Below, piece after piece: positions 16,222 to 24,725 of a stretch of 64,000 nucleotides of DNA. The stretch's first letter is position 1. Every line of letters begins with the position of its first letter. The notes under the pieces are model-generated. The model saw only the letters and a list, made by a program, of their open reading frames with translations. It was not told the origin of the DNA and ran no database searches. Made by a program: the position numbers and the translations under genes. This stretch comes from Sphingobacterium alimentarium (lineage in GTDB: Bacteria > Bacteroidota > Bacteroidia > Sphingobacteriales > Sphingobacteriaceae), in the NCBI RefSeq assembly GCF_004342685.1, contig NZ_SMBZ01000009.1:19898-83897 (forward strand), written 5' to 3'.

Positions 16222-16425
16222 ATGGCAATCGTAAAAGAAATTGAATTAATAGCTTCGTCTACTGTAAGTTTTGATGATGCAGTCCAACAGGCAGTCACAG
16301 AAGCTTCGAAATCCGTTAAAAGTATTGATTCTGTGTGGGTACAGGATATGAAATGTCATGTGAAAGATGGAAAAATCTCTACCTACGGTGTGAATTGCAA
16401 AGTATCCTTCCTAGTAGAGAAATAG
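16222..16425 (+). CDS. dodecin family flavin-binding protein
   Basis: Dodecins are 65-70 residue proteins that form dodecameric shells storing riboflavin or FMN. This 67-residue protein fits the length and the beta-alpha-beta-beta pattern: AIVKEIELIASSTVSFDDAV, a helix, then SVWVQDMKCHVKDGK and a final strand STYGVNCKVSFLVE. The Trp in SVWV is in the region where dodecins stack a tryptophan on the flavin. It is a monocistronic unit with a strong terminator. ribBA lies elsewhere in the window at 60-61.5 kb. Confidence 0.9.
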   Translation: MAIVKEIELIASSTVSFDDAVQQAVTEASKSVKSIDSVWVQDMKCHVKDGKISTYGVNCKVSFLVEK

Positions 16426-16450
16426 AACTTATACATTTTTAAAATGCTGG

Positions 16451-16484
16451 CGCTTCGATTTAATAAATCGAAGCGTTTTTTTTT
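16451..16484 (+). terminator. intrinsic terminator after dodecin
   Basis: A perfect 11-bp stem (16451-16461 with 16465-16475), loop of 3, followed by nine Ts. Confidence 0.92.
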
Positions 16485-16549
16485 GCTTGAATAGCAGGGG
16501 CAATTGTTTATTTTAGTATATATCTAACTACCTACTGTAAACTTTGATT

Positions 16550-19192
16550 ATGAGAAAGTTCCATATTCTATTCTTCTTTTGTCTATATATTCCCTTGGCT
16601 TCATTTGGGGCTTTGAATGACGGCATGCCCGTTGATTTAAAATGTGAGCACTTATTCCGACCTATCGGCATCGATGTGCAGGATCCTCGACTATCTTGGC
16701 GTATGCATGATAGCCGCAGAGGAGCGGTACAGACTGCTTATCGTGTCCTTGTAGACACAGATTCCCTTGCACTCATAAATGACAAAGGAAGTATATGGGA
16801 TACAGGGAAGCGGAATGGATCGGATAGATTGGTTTCTTTTTCGGGCAATAAACTAAATCCTTTTACTATCTATTATTGGAAAGTAATATCCTATGATTTG
16901 AATGGAGAACCACAACCTTCGGAAATTGCGACTTTCGAAACGGGCATGCTGGGGATTGCTCAATGGCAAGGCAGTTGGATTAGTGATAATAAGGATATAC
17001 ACTATAAGCCTGCTCCCTATTTCAGAAAGGAATTTTCATTAAAAAAGCAAATAAAATCTGCGCGTGCTTATATTGCGTCGGCGGGACTATTCGAAATGTC
17101 TATCAATGGTGAACGGGTGGGAGATCATTTTTTGGATCCTATGTATACGCGATATGACAGGCGGATCTTGTATGTGACCCATGATGTGACGAAGCATTTG
17201 CAGTCTGGGGAGAATGTCGTAGGATTGATATTGGGGAATGGATGGTATAACCATCAGTCTCTGGCTGTGTGGGACTTTCATCACGCACCATGGCGAGGAA
17301 GACCTACTTTTTGTCTGAACTTGCGAATTGTCTATACAGATGGTTCAACGGAAACTGTCGTCAGCGAACGCGATTGGAAAACATCTTCAGGGCCGATCGT
17401 CTCCAATAGTATCTACACGGGTGAACATTATGACGCACGACTAGAGCAGGCAGGATGGGATAAGCCAAATTTCGATGACTCCAAATGGCAAGGGGTGCGC
17501 TATCGAAGTGCTCCTTCTAATAATATTGTTGCCCAGCAGATGAATCCTATTCGTTTGATTAATGAATACAAAGCCATCAAAGTGACCAAACATGATGCAC
17601 AAACATATCTTTTTGACCTGGGTCAAAATATGGCTGGTATATCAAAAATAAAAGTCAAAGGGCCAGCGGGCACGGTGGTAAAGCTGGCGCATGGCGAGCG
17701 ATTGGCTGAAAACGGTCGTCTGGATCTTTCCAATATAGATGTGTACTACCTTGGTGACAAGGAAAAGGATCCATTCCAGACGGACATATTAATTCTCAGC
17801 GGGGAGAAGGAAGATGAGTTTATGCCAAAATTTAATTACAAGGGTTTTCGGTATATAGAAGTGACGAGTAGCGAGCCTATTATGCTCGACGACTCTCATA
17901 TCTCAGCCTATTTTGTGCATAGCGATGTAGCTCAAAAAGGCTTTGTTCATACTTCTTCCGCTTTGGTAAATGATTTGTGGCGGATTACGAATAATGCTTA
18001 TTTGTCCAATTTGATGGGCTATCCTACGGATTGTCCACAGCGTGAAAAAAATGGATGGACAGGAGATGGGCATTTGGCTATTGAAACTGCGCTATACAAC
18101 TATGATGGTATTACGGTTTATGAAAAATGGTTGGCAGACCATCGTGACGAGCAGCAGCCAAATGGCGTATTGCCTGATATTATTCCGACTGGGGGATGGG
18201 GCTATGGCACGGCAAATGGTTTGGATTGGACAAGTACCATTGCTATTATTCCTTGGGAAATCTATCAATATTATGGGGATAGTCGGTTGTTGCGCGATTG
18301 TTATGAAAATATCAAACGCTATGTGGATTACGTGGACCGCATTAGTGTCAATGGACTCACCACATTTGGTCGAGGAGATTGGGTTCCTGTAAAATCTACA
18401 TCCAATTTGGAATTGACTTCGTCCGTCTATTTTTATGTGGATGCGAAGATATTGGCACAAGCGGCTATGCTATTTGGTCATAAAGATGATTATAATAAGT
18501 ATTGGGCACTTAGCGAAAAAATTAAACAGGCCATCAATACGAAGTATCTAGACCGTGAAAAGGGAATTTATGCGAGTGGAACCCAAACCGAGTTGAGTGT
18601 GCCCTTGCATTGGGGTGTGGTACCTGAAGAGTTTAAGGCACAAGTCGCGACTAACTTAAATCAAAAAGTGCTAGAGACTAATTTTCATCTGGATGTGGGT
18701 GTACTCGGAGCAAAGACTTTATTGAATGCCTTGAACAATAACGGCTACAGCGAATCGGCTTATAAAGTTGCGGTACAAGATACTTATCCTTCGTGGGGCT
18801 GGTGGGCTGTCAATGGTGCTACGACACTTTTGGAAAATTGGGATTTGCAAGCGAAACGAGATATTTCGGAGAATCATATGATGTTCGGCGAAATCGGCGG
18901 TTGGTTTTTTAAATCTATTGGCGGTATTCTGCCTGATCCGGCGCAACCTGGATTTAAGCATATTATTTTAAAACCCATTTTTCCAGATGGATTGACACAT
19001 AGTGAAGTTTCACATCATTCGCCGTATGGTCAAATAGTCTCCAAATGGACTAGAAATAAGAAAAAAATTATTTATGATGTAATTATTCCGCCGAATACGA
19101 CAGCGACATTCTATGGACCTGACAATGTCAAAGGAGAAAGAAAAATTAAACTGCCGGCGGGCAAGCATCAGATAAAAATGGAATTGCGGTAG
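16550..19192 (+). CDS. secreted alpha-L-rhamnosidase (GH78)
   Basis: This 880-residue glycosidase should release terminal alpha-L-rhamnose from pectin (RG-I), plant glycosides or bacterial polysaccharides. It has an N-terminal signal peptide (IPLASFGALND), the GH78 N-terminal domain (CEHLFRPIGIDVQDPRLSW), beta-sandwich domains with the family sequences AYIASAGLFEMSINGERVG and VVGLILGNGWY, and an (alpha/alpha)6 catalytic domain with DCPQREKNGWTGDGHLA and WGWWAVNGATTLLENWD, which hold the acidic catalytic residues. ATG 16550 is preferred over TTG 16544. It stands alone: no SusCD or other pectin enzymes flank it. Confidence 0.95.
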   Translation: MRKFHILFFFCLYIPLASFGALNDGMPVDLKCEHLFRPIGIDVQDPRLSWRMHDSRRGAVQTAYRVLVDTDSLALINDKGSIWDTGKRNGSDRLVSFSGNKLNPFTIYYWKVISYDLNGEPQPSEIATFETGMLGIAQWQGSWISDNKDIHYKPAPYFRKEFSLKKQIKSARAYIASAGLFEMSINGERVGDHFLDPMYTRYDRRILYVTHDVTKHLQSGENVVGLILGNGWYNHQSLAVWDFHHAPWRGRPTFCLNLRIVYTDGSTETVVSERDWKTSSGPIVSNSIYTGEHYDARLEQAGWDKPNFDDSKWQGVRYRSAPSNNIVAQQMNPIRLINEYKAIKVTKHDAQTYLFDLGQNMAGISKIKVKGPAGTVVKLAHGERLAENGRLDLSNIDVYYLGDKEKDPFQTDILILSGEKEDEFMPKFNYKGFRYIEVTSSEPIMLDDSHISAYFVHSDVAQKGFVHTSSALVNDLWRITNNAYLSNLMGYPTDCPQREKNGWTGDGHLAIETALYNYDGITVYEKWLADHRDEQQPNGVLPDIIPTGGWGYGTANGLDWTSTIAIIPWEIYQYYGDSRLLRDCYENIKRYVDYVDRISVNGLTTFGRGDWVPVKSTSNLELTSSVYFYVDAKILAQAAMLFGHKDDYNKYWALSEKIKQAINTKYLDREKGIYASGTQTELSVPLHWGVVPEEFKAQVATNLNQKVLETNFHLDVGVLGAKTLLNALNNNGYSESAYKVAVQDTYPSWGWWAVNGATTLLENWDLQAKRDISENHMMFGEIGGWFFKSIGGILPDPAQPGFKHIILKPIFPDGLTHSEVSHHSPYGQIVSKWTRNKKKIIYDVIIPPNTTATFYGPDNVKGERKIKLPAGKHQIKMELR

Positions 19193-19203
19193 TTTTAATC
19201 AAA

Positions 19204-19240
19204 AAAAAATCCCTTCCTGATATTCAGGAAGGGATTTTTT
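19204..19240. terminator. bidirectional terminator between GH78 and tsf
   Basis: A 17-bp inverted repeat (19204-19220 with 19224-19240) flanked by A-run and T-run can serve both the rightward rhamnosidase and the leftward ribosomal operon. Confidence 0.9.
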
Positions 19241-19275
19241 ATATGATATACTAAGCAAAACTTAGTATACTAAAA

Positions 19276-20112
19276 TTATGCTCCTAATTGTATGCGTTTG
19301 AATGCAGTTACAGTTAATCCTTTAGATACTGAATCTAAGAATTGAGCGATATTTTTAGATGAATCTTTAACGAATTCTTGGTTCAACAAAGTAGTTTCTT
19401 TGAAGAATTTGTTCAATTTACCTTGAGCAATTTTCTCAGCCATTTCAGCTGGTTTACCTTCAGCAATGATTTGTTCTTTTGCGATAGCGATTTCACGCTC
19501 GATAGTATTTTGATCTACACCATCTTTATCAATAGCGATAGGATTCATTGCAGCGATTTGCATAGCTACATCTTTACCCGCTTCGTCAGCACCTTCAGCG
19601 TCAGCTGAAAGACCTACCAATACACCTAAACGGTAGTTACCGTGGATATAAGCAACCACTTTTTCACCTGTTACGATGTCATATTTAGAAACGTCGATTT
19701 TCTCACCGATAACACCAGTTTGCTCGATTAATAATTCAGAGATTACTTGACCGTCTAATGTTAAAGCTTTCAATTCTTCTACTGTAGCTGGAGTGTTTGC
19801 TAAAGCTGCTTCTGCAATTTTGTCTGCTAAAGCGATGAAATCAGCATTTTTAGCTACGAAGTCAGTTTCACAGTTTACTTCTACTACGATACCAGTTTTG
19901 CCATCAGCTGATGATTTAGCGATAACAACACCTTCGTTAGAATCACGGTCTTGACGGCTAGCCGCTACTTTAGCGCCTTTTTTGCGTAAGTAGTCAACAG
20001 CAGCTTCGAAGTCACCGTTAGCTTCTACTAAAGCTTTTTTACAATCCATCATACCTGCGCCTGTTTGTTGACGCAATTTGTTTACATCTGATGCAGAAAT
20101 TTGTACTGACAT
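19276..20112 (-). CDS. tsf: elongation factor Ts
   Basis: EF-Ts is the nucleotide exchange factor of EF-Tu. The 278-residue protein has the conserved N-terminal UBA-like domain (VNKLRQQTGAGMMDCKKALVEANGDFEAA) and the motif VVEVNCETDFVAKN, followed by the core dimerisation region (VAMQIAAMNPIAI) and the C-terminal module. It is the last gene of rplM-rpsI-rpsB-tsf but is separated from rpsB by a long hairpin with a U-run, so its level may be set separately. A weak -7 box (TCGCTTTG on the minus strand, 20153-20160) lies between that hairpin and the start. Confidence 0.97.
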   Translation of the reverse strand: MSVQISASDVNKLRQQTGAGMMDCKKALVEANGDFEAAVDYLRKKGAKVAASRQDRDSNEGVVIAKSSADGKTGIVVEVNCETDFVAKNADFIALADKIAEAALANTPATVEELKALTLDGQVISELLIEQTGVIGEKIDVSKYDIVTGEKVVAYIHGNYRLGVLVGLSADAEGADEAGKDVAMQIAAMNPIAIDKDGVDQNTIEREIAIAKEQIIAEGKPAEMAEKIAQGKLNKFFKETTLLNQEFVKDSSKNIAQFLDSVSKGLTVTAFKRIQLGA

Positions 20113-20193
20113 GATATTTTCTTTTTTAATAAAATTACTACGTTGTGATTAACAAAGCGACGAGCTATTGTTAAGTTTTTGGTTTCATTTAAC

Positions 20194-20260
20194 AAAAAAA
20201 CCGGAAAGACGTGCGTGGGTAAGGAAGCAAACTTCCAGAAACCTACACTTGTCTATCCGG
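20194..20260 (-). terminator. long layered hairpin with U-run between rpsB and tsf
   Basis: On the minus strand an outer stem (20251-20260 with 20201-20210, 9 of 10 pairs), a middle imperfect stem (about 241-248 with 213-220) and an inner perfect hairpin (GGAAG 20223-20227 with CTTCC 20232-20236) end in seven Us (20194-20200). It is larger than the other terminators here. It may act as an attenuator between rpsB and tsf. Confidence 0.7.
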
Positions 20261-20276
20261 CTTTATATATAGAATA

Positions 20277-21080
20277 TTATTCTACGTCTTTTGCTTTACG
20301 AGTGCGTTTTCCTGGAGTCGCGTCAGCGTCACCATTATCTACTGCAGCTTTAGCAGCAGCAGCTTCTTTTTCCGCATCTTCTTCTTTGTCGCGTTTACGC
20401 TCTTCTAAACCTTCTACGATCGCTTGACCGATGATACCAGCGATAAGGCTAATAGATTTAGTAGCGTCATCATTAGCTGGGATAGGGAAGTCGATGTTTG
20501 TAGGATCAGAGTTTGTATCTACCATTGCAAAAGTAGGGATGTTCAATTTGATAGCTTCAGCTACAGCGATGTGTTCTTTTTTCACGTCGATGATGAATAA
20601 AGCTGCTGGCAAACGGTTTAAGTCAGCGATACCACCCAAAAGTGCTTCTAACTTAATACGTTCACGTTGAATCATCAATTTCTCTTTTTTAGATAATACA
20701 TCGTATGTACCATCTTTTTGCATTTTGTCAATGTTAGACATTTTTTTGATAGACTTACGCACTGTTGCAAAGTTTGTAAGCATACCACCTAACCAACGTT
20801 CAGTTACGTAAGGCATGTTTACAGCCTTAGCTTGTTGAGCGATGATTTCTTTTGCTTGTTTTTTCGTTGCTACGAATAAAACTTTACGACCTGATTTTAC
20901 GATTTGTTTGATAGCTGAAGCAGCTTCTTCTAATTTCGTAAGAGTTTTGTTCAAGTCAATGATGTGGATACCGTTGCGTTCCATGAAAATGTACTTAGCC
21001 ATTTTCGGATCCCATTTACGAGTAAGGTGACCGAAGTGAACACCTGCATCCAATAAATCTTGATAAGTAGTTCTTGCCAT
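20277..21080 (-). CDS. rpsB: 30S ribosomal protein S2
   Basis: S2 is a late-assembling protein of the 30S subunit. The 267-residue product starts RTTYQDLLDAGVHFGHLTRKWDPKM, carries ERWLGGMLTNFATVRKSI and the nucleotide-fold segment PAALFIIDVKKEHIAVAEA, then NIPTFAMVDTNSDP. It has a lysine/glutamate/alanine-rich C-terminal tail (about residues 228-267) that is longer than in E. coli and typical of the phylum. It lies 18 bases after rpsI, in the operon rplM-rpsI-rpsB. Confidence 0.98.
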   Translation of the reverse strand: MARTTYQDLLDAGVHFGHLTRKWDPKMAKYIFMERNGIHIIDLNKTLTKLEEAASAIKQIVKSGRKVLFVATKKQAKEIIAQQAKAVNMPYVTERWLGGMLTNFATVRKSIKKMSNIDKMQKDGTYDVLSKKEKLMIQRERIKLEALLGGIADLNRLPAALFIIDVKKEHIAVAEAIKLNIPTFAMVDTNSDPTNIDFPIPANDDATKSISLIAGIIGQAIVEGLEERKRDKEEDAEKEAAAAKAAVDNGDADATPGKRTRKAKDVE

Positions 21081-21098
21081 TTTGTGTTCCTCCTTTGA

Positions 21099-21485
21099 TT
21101 AACGTTTACTGAATTGGAATCTTCTACGAGCTTTCTTGCGTCCTGGTTTTTTACGCTCAACCATACGGTCATCACGTGTTACCAAACCTTTAGCGCGTAA
21201 AGCTGGTTTTACTTCTGGGTCTAGTTCTACTAATGCTTTAGCGATTGCTAAACGCACAGCTTCTGCTTGACCTTTAACTCCACCACCTTGAACGTTAACT
21301 TTCACATCAAAATTTGCTAATGACTCCGTTACGTTCAATGATTGCGTAACGATGTATTGCAATGGCAATGTTGGAAAATATTCTTTGTAGTCTTTACCGT
21401 TTACGGTAATGTTTCCGCTACCTGCTCCTAAGTAGATACGAGCAACAGCAGTTTTTCTTCTTCCTGAAGTGTTAGTTGTTGACAT
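21099..21485 (-). CDS. rpsI: 30S ribosomal protein S9
   Basis: S9 contacts the P-site tRNA anticodon through its basic C-terminal tail. The 128-residue product has TSGRRKTAVARIYLGAGSGNITVNG near the start, GGGVKGQAEAVRLAIAKAL in the core, and ends in the highly conserved KKPGRKKARRRFQFSKR. It follows rplM after 11 bases. Confidence 0.98.
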   Translation of the reverse strand: MSTTNTSGRRKTAVARIYLGAGSGNITVNGKDYKEYFPTLPLQYIVTQSLNVTESLANFDVKVNVQGGGVKGQAEAVRLAIAKALVELDPEVKPALRAKGLVTRDDRMVERKKPGRKKARRRFQFSKR

Positions 21486-21496
21486 GTTTGTTCTCC

Positions 21497-21940
21497 TTAA
21501 AATTTAACTGGTTTTGGATTTTGCGCTTCGTGTTTGTGCTCTGTTCCAGCATAAACAAAAAGGTTTTTGAATAACTGACGACCTAAACGGTTTTTAGGTA
21601 ACATACCACGTACCGCTTTTTCGATGATGCGCTCAGGATGTTTAGCCAATAATTCTTTTGGAGATACAAATCTTTGACCACCTGGGTAGCCTGTGTAGCG
21701 AACATATGTTTTGTCGCCTAATTTGTTTCCAGTCAACTTAACCTTGTCTGCATTAATAACGATTACGTTATCTCCGCAGTCTACGTGTGGGGTAAATGTT
21801 GGCTTGTGTTTTCCACGAATTACTTTTGCAATTTCGCTTGCCAAGCGTCCCAAGATCTCGCCTTCAGCGTCAACAACGATCCATTCTTTGTTAACGGTGT
21901 TTTTGTTGGCAGAGACAGTTTTGTAACTTAACGTATTCAC
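21497..21940 (-). CDS. rplM: 50S ribosomal protein L13
   Basis: L13 is an early-assembling 23S rRNA-binding protein. The 147-residue product has [20 protein letters not shown], the core [18 protein letters not shown] and the conserved [25 protein letters not shown] segment near the end ([16 protein letters not shown]). It is the first gene of the leftward ribosomal operon and is preceded by a good promoter. Confidence 0.98.
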   Translation of the reverse strand: MNTLSYKTVSANKNTVNKEWIVVDAEGEILGRLASEIAKVIRGKHKPTFTPHVDCGDNVIVINADKVKLTGNKLGDKTYVRYTGYPGGQRFVSPKELLAKHPERIIEKAVRGMLPKNRLGRQLFKNLFVYAGTEHKHEAQNPKPVKF

Positions 21941-22000
21941 TTGCTTTTATTTAATTAATTAATAATGTTTAATCAGATTGTAATCACTACAATCGGATTG

Positions 22001-22008
22001 CAAAGGTA
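22001..22008 (-). promoter_or_regulatory. -7 box of the rplM operon
   Basis: The minus strand reads TACCTTTG, a full TAnnTTTG match, 60 bases upstream of the rplM ATG. The leader would be about 57 bases. The -33 region is T-rich without a clear TTTG. Confidence 0.6.
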
Positions 22009-22170
22009 GCGATTTTATTTTCAATATTAAAACATATCGCAGCTAAAATATTTTTTAACGTTTTTTATGCTTTTAGTTGTTAAACTTCTAGTCTAGAATT
22101 TACTCTTTTGTAAGTATAGATTATTACCTTAGTAGCATAGGGATGAGGATATACGATTAATATAAATACA

Positions 22171-23868
22171 ATGAGAATACAGCTTATATATAGCTTCCGT
22201 TATTTTTTAGTGCTTTTTATCATGCTTTTTGTGTCGACGGCAAGTTGGGCGCAGACAGCATATACAGAGGAGCTAAAGCTGGTGGAAAGCAAATTGCGTG
22301 AGGGTAATTTTACAGAGGGCTTGCAACTTTTGGATCAAATATCCGAAAAGCATCCTGACGCGGCAGATATCTATTATGCCAAGTCGTTGATAAATGGACA
22401 ATTGGGCAATTATGCTGGTGCGGTAGAAAATGCATCGCTCGCTTTTCAGAAAAGTAACAACCTATTCTACGCGAACCATCTTTTGGAATTGTATAAATCC
22501 CAAAAAGATTATCCAAGTAGCATTCAACTCTTGGAAGGCCTGAAGACACAATATCCGGGGCACGAAGGACTGCACCGTGAGTTATTAATCATGTATGCTT
22601 CCAACGATCAACTGGAGGTAGCCGAGCGAGTGTACCAAGAATTGATTCAAAAGTCGCATTCGGACACATTGAATCTGGTGATGGCCGAAATCTATATGAA
22701 TAAAAATGAGTTGGCTCCTGCCAAAAAGATATTAACCCGCCTTGATGGCAAGACCATGATACCTGATGTATATGGCTATCTTGGGTATATTTATAATCAT
22801 GAGGGCAAGCAAAAGGACGCCATTGCCGCTATCGAGCGCGGTATCAAGCGCACAAGTGACAAAAGTCTGTATCTAGACTTAGCGGATATTCACAGAGATT
22901 CCAAAAAGTACGCAGCTATGTACAGTGCATTAAAAATACCTTTTGATGAGCTGGAGGTGCCTTTTTGGGATAAGTATAAATTCTTAATCGAATTAATGAA
23001 TGATCCAGCGATAGAGGCGGATGATAGGCTACAGACACTGGCCAATACCTTAGAACGTACATATCCGGATGTATTAGAGGCACAGATTCTCAAAGGCGAA
23101 TTGCTTGGAAAACGAGGCCATGTCGAAGAAGCTCGATCTGTTTTCTTAAAAGTGCTATCGTCTAATCCGCGGCATGTCAATGCGTGGCGTTTGGTAATTT
23201 TATCGGATTTGGAGTTGGGGCAAGTGGATCAGGCCATCCAGCATGGTCAAGAAGGTCTAAAGCACAATCCGAATAATTCGCACCTCTTATATTTTACTAG
23301 TCTGGCCTATGCAGGGCAGCCTGATTATGACAAGAGTAGAGAATTGTTGGAACAAGCGCTCAACTATTCGGAGAATGAAAATAATTCCATCCGCTCGCTG
23401 ATATATGGTTCATTGGGGGATCTGTACCATCAATTGAAGATGGAAAATCTTTCGGATGCAGCCTATGAAGAAGCCATCACTCTCGACAGCACCAACGTGA
23501 GTGCATTAAATAACTATGCATACTATTTGGCTGTTCGTAAAAAAGAATTAGAAAAGGCAGCGCAATTCTCTAAGCTTTCCAATGAGTTAGAGCCAAATTC
23601 AGCGACTTTCAAAGATACCTATGCCTGGGTTTTGTTCCAACAGGGCAATTATCAGGAAGCGCTACGATGGATAGAAGAAGCTGTGAAATTAAATAAAACA
23701 TCCGCCGTGATGTATGAGCACTATGGTGATATCCTAAGTAAGTTGAAGCGCGATAAAGAAGCTATTGTGCAATGGCAAAAAGCTTTGGATATAGAGATAA
23801 AAAACGATAGCCAACAAAATCTGGCTAAAATTCAACAAAAGATACAAGAGAGAAAATATGTGGAATAA
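22171..23868 (+). CDS. exported tetratricopeptide-repeat protein
   Basis: This 565-residue protein has a signal peptide ending ASWAQ and then a long array of TPR-like helix pairs over nearly its whole length, for example GNFTEGLQLLDQISEKHPDAADIYYAKS and the canonical NYQEALRWIEEAVKLN near the C-terminus. Such proteins are scaffolds in the periplasm or at the outer membrane. Its end overlaps the DUF4292 lipoprotein gene by 11 bases, and an EnvC-like gene follows, so a role in envelope assembly is suggested by context only. Confidence 0.85.
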   Translation: MRIQLIYSFRYFLVLFIMLFVSTASWAQTAYTEELKLVESKLREGNFTEGLQLLDQISEKHPDAADIYYAKSLINGQLGNYAGAVENASLAFQKSNNLFYANHLLELYKSQKDYPSSIQLLEGLKTQYPGHEGLHRELLIMYASNDQLEVAERVYQELIQKSHSDTLNLVMAEIYMNKNELAPAKKILTRLDGKTMIPDVYGYLGYIYNHEGKQKDAIAAIERGIKRTSDKSLYLDLADIHRDSKKYAAMYSALKIPFDELEVPFWDKYKFLIELMNDPAIEADDRLQTLANTLERTYPDVLEAQILKGELLGKRGHVEEARSVFLKVLSSNPRHVNAWRLVILSDLELGQVDQAIQHGQEGLKHNPNNSHLLYFTSLAYAGQPDYDKSRELLEQALNYSENENNSIRSLIYGSLGDLYHQLKMENLSDAAYEEAITLDSTNVSALNNYAYYLAVRKKELEKAAQFSKLSNELEPNSATFKDTYAWVLFQQGNYQEALRWIEEAVKLNKTSAVMYEHYGDILSKLKRDKEAIVQWQKALDIEIKNDSQQNLAKIQQKIQERKYVE

Positions 23869-24634
23869 GTTATTAATACTAGGAATAGGACTGGCTGTAT
23901 TGACAAGCTGTGGGGCGAAGAGACAGGTTGCTACGCAATCTAACGGAGGGGTTTCTGTTCCTTCTTCGCCGAATAATATTGCGGATTTTTTAATTAATAA
24001 TCTGGATTTTCATACCTTTTCAGGACGTGCTAAAGCCAAAGTGGAGTTGGGAAAGGACAATCAGGATGTTACCATGCACGTTCGCATAAAACGTGACCAG
24101 GCAATATGGATATCTTTGACTGCGACATTCCTCAATGTTGAGGGCGCTCGCGTACTTATCACACCCGACAGTATCAAAATACTAAATAAGTTGCACGGTG
24201 AGTACACCGCAAAACCGTTTAATTACATCCATCAGTATACGGGTAAAGGTGTAAACTTCAGGGTATTGCAAGATTTGTTGATTGCGAATGTATCATCGGA
24301 TCTATTGCGTACAGACCAGATGACTGTTGCGCAGGCCACGGACGACGTGCAATTGGTAGGAGTGAAGGATGATTTATCTTTTCAGTACAGCCTGAATGGA
24401 AAATATAGACCAAAAGTGATTCGTATTACCCCTACGGGAAGTAGTCAAAGTCTGGAAGCTTTCTATAGCTCCTTTAATGATGTGACAGGGTATAATTTTC
24501 CTCAAAATCAAAACATTAAATTAAATGCTGATAAAATGCAGATTAATGCCTTGTTGAATTATAACAAAATTGAGTTCAATCAAGAATTGGAGATGCCTTT
24601 TACGGTACCATCCCGATATAAGGTGATAAACTAA
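23858..24634 (+). CDS. DUF4292 family lipoprotein
   Basis: This 258-residue lipoprotein has the lipobox LTSC (Cys18). The mature part has the features of DUF4292, a LolB/LolA-like beta-sheet fold of Bacteroidota: FHTFSGRAKAKVELGKDNQDVTMHVRIKRDQAIWISLTATF-type strands, then GVEGARVLITPDSIKILNK-like and HGEYTAKPFNYIHQYTG. The LolB resemblance (a half-barrel that could bind a lipid) is an inference. It starts inside the end of the TPR gene and is probably co-translated with it. Confidence 0.82.
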   Translation: MWNKLLILGIGLAVLTSCGAKRQVATQSNGGVSVPSSPNNIADFLINNLDFHTFSGRAKAKVELGKDNQDVTMHVRIKRDQAIWISLTATFLNVEGARVLITPDSIKILNKLHGEYTAKPFNYIHQYTGKGVNFRVLQDLLIANVSSDLLRTDQMTVAQATDDVQLVGVKDDLSFQYSLNGKYRPKVIRITPTGSSQSLEAFYSSFNDVTGYNFPQNQNIKLNADKMQINALLNYNKIEFNQELEMPFTVPSRYKVIN

Positions 24635-24725
24635 TAGATGTTAAAAAAATCTTTTTATTAGGCAAGTCGTATAGATATCATTATTTTTGGAAGTTGTACA
24701 AAAACGAGAAAGCTGAACTCATTTC

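Noticed and set aside
19204..19240. Long inverted repeat as an insertion-sequence end
   Set aside because: It sits between convergent genes with A-run and T-run on its sides, fully explained as a bidirectional terminator. The same applies to 27798-27844.
23858..24634. LolB for the DUF4292 lipoprotein
   Set aside because: The fold may be similar, but no diagnostic LolB motif is visible and Bacteroidota DUF4292 proteins are usually kept as a separate family.
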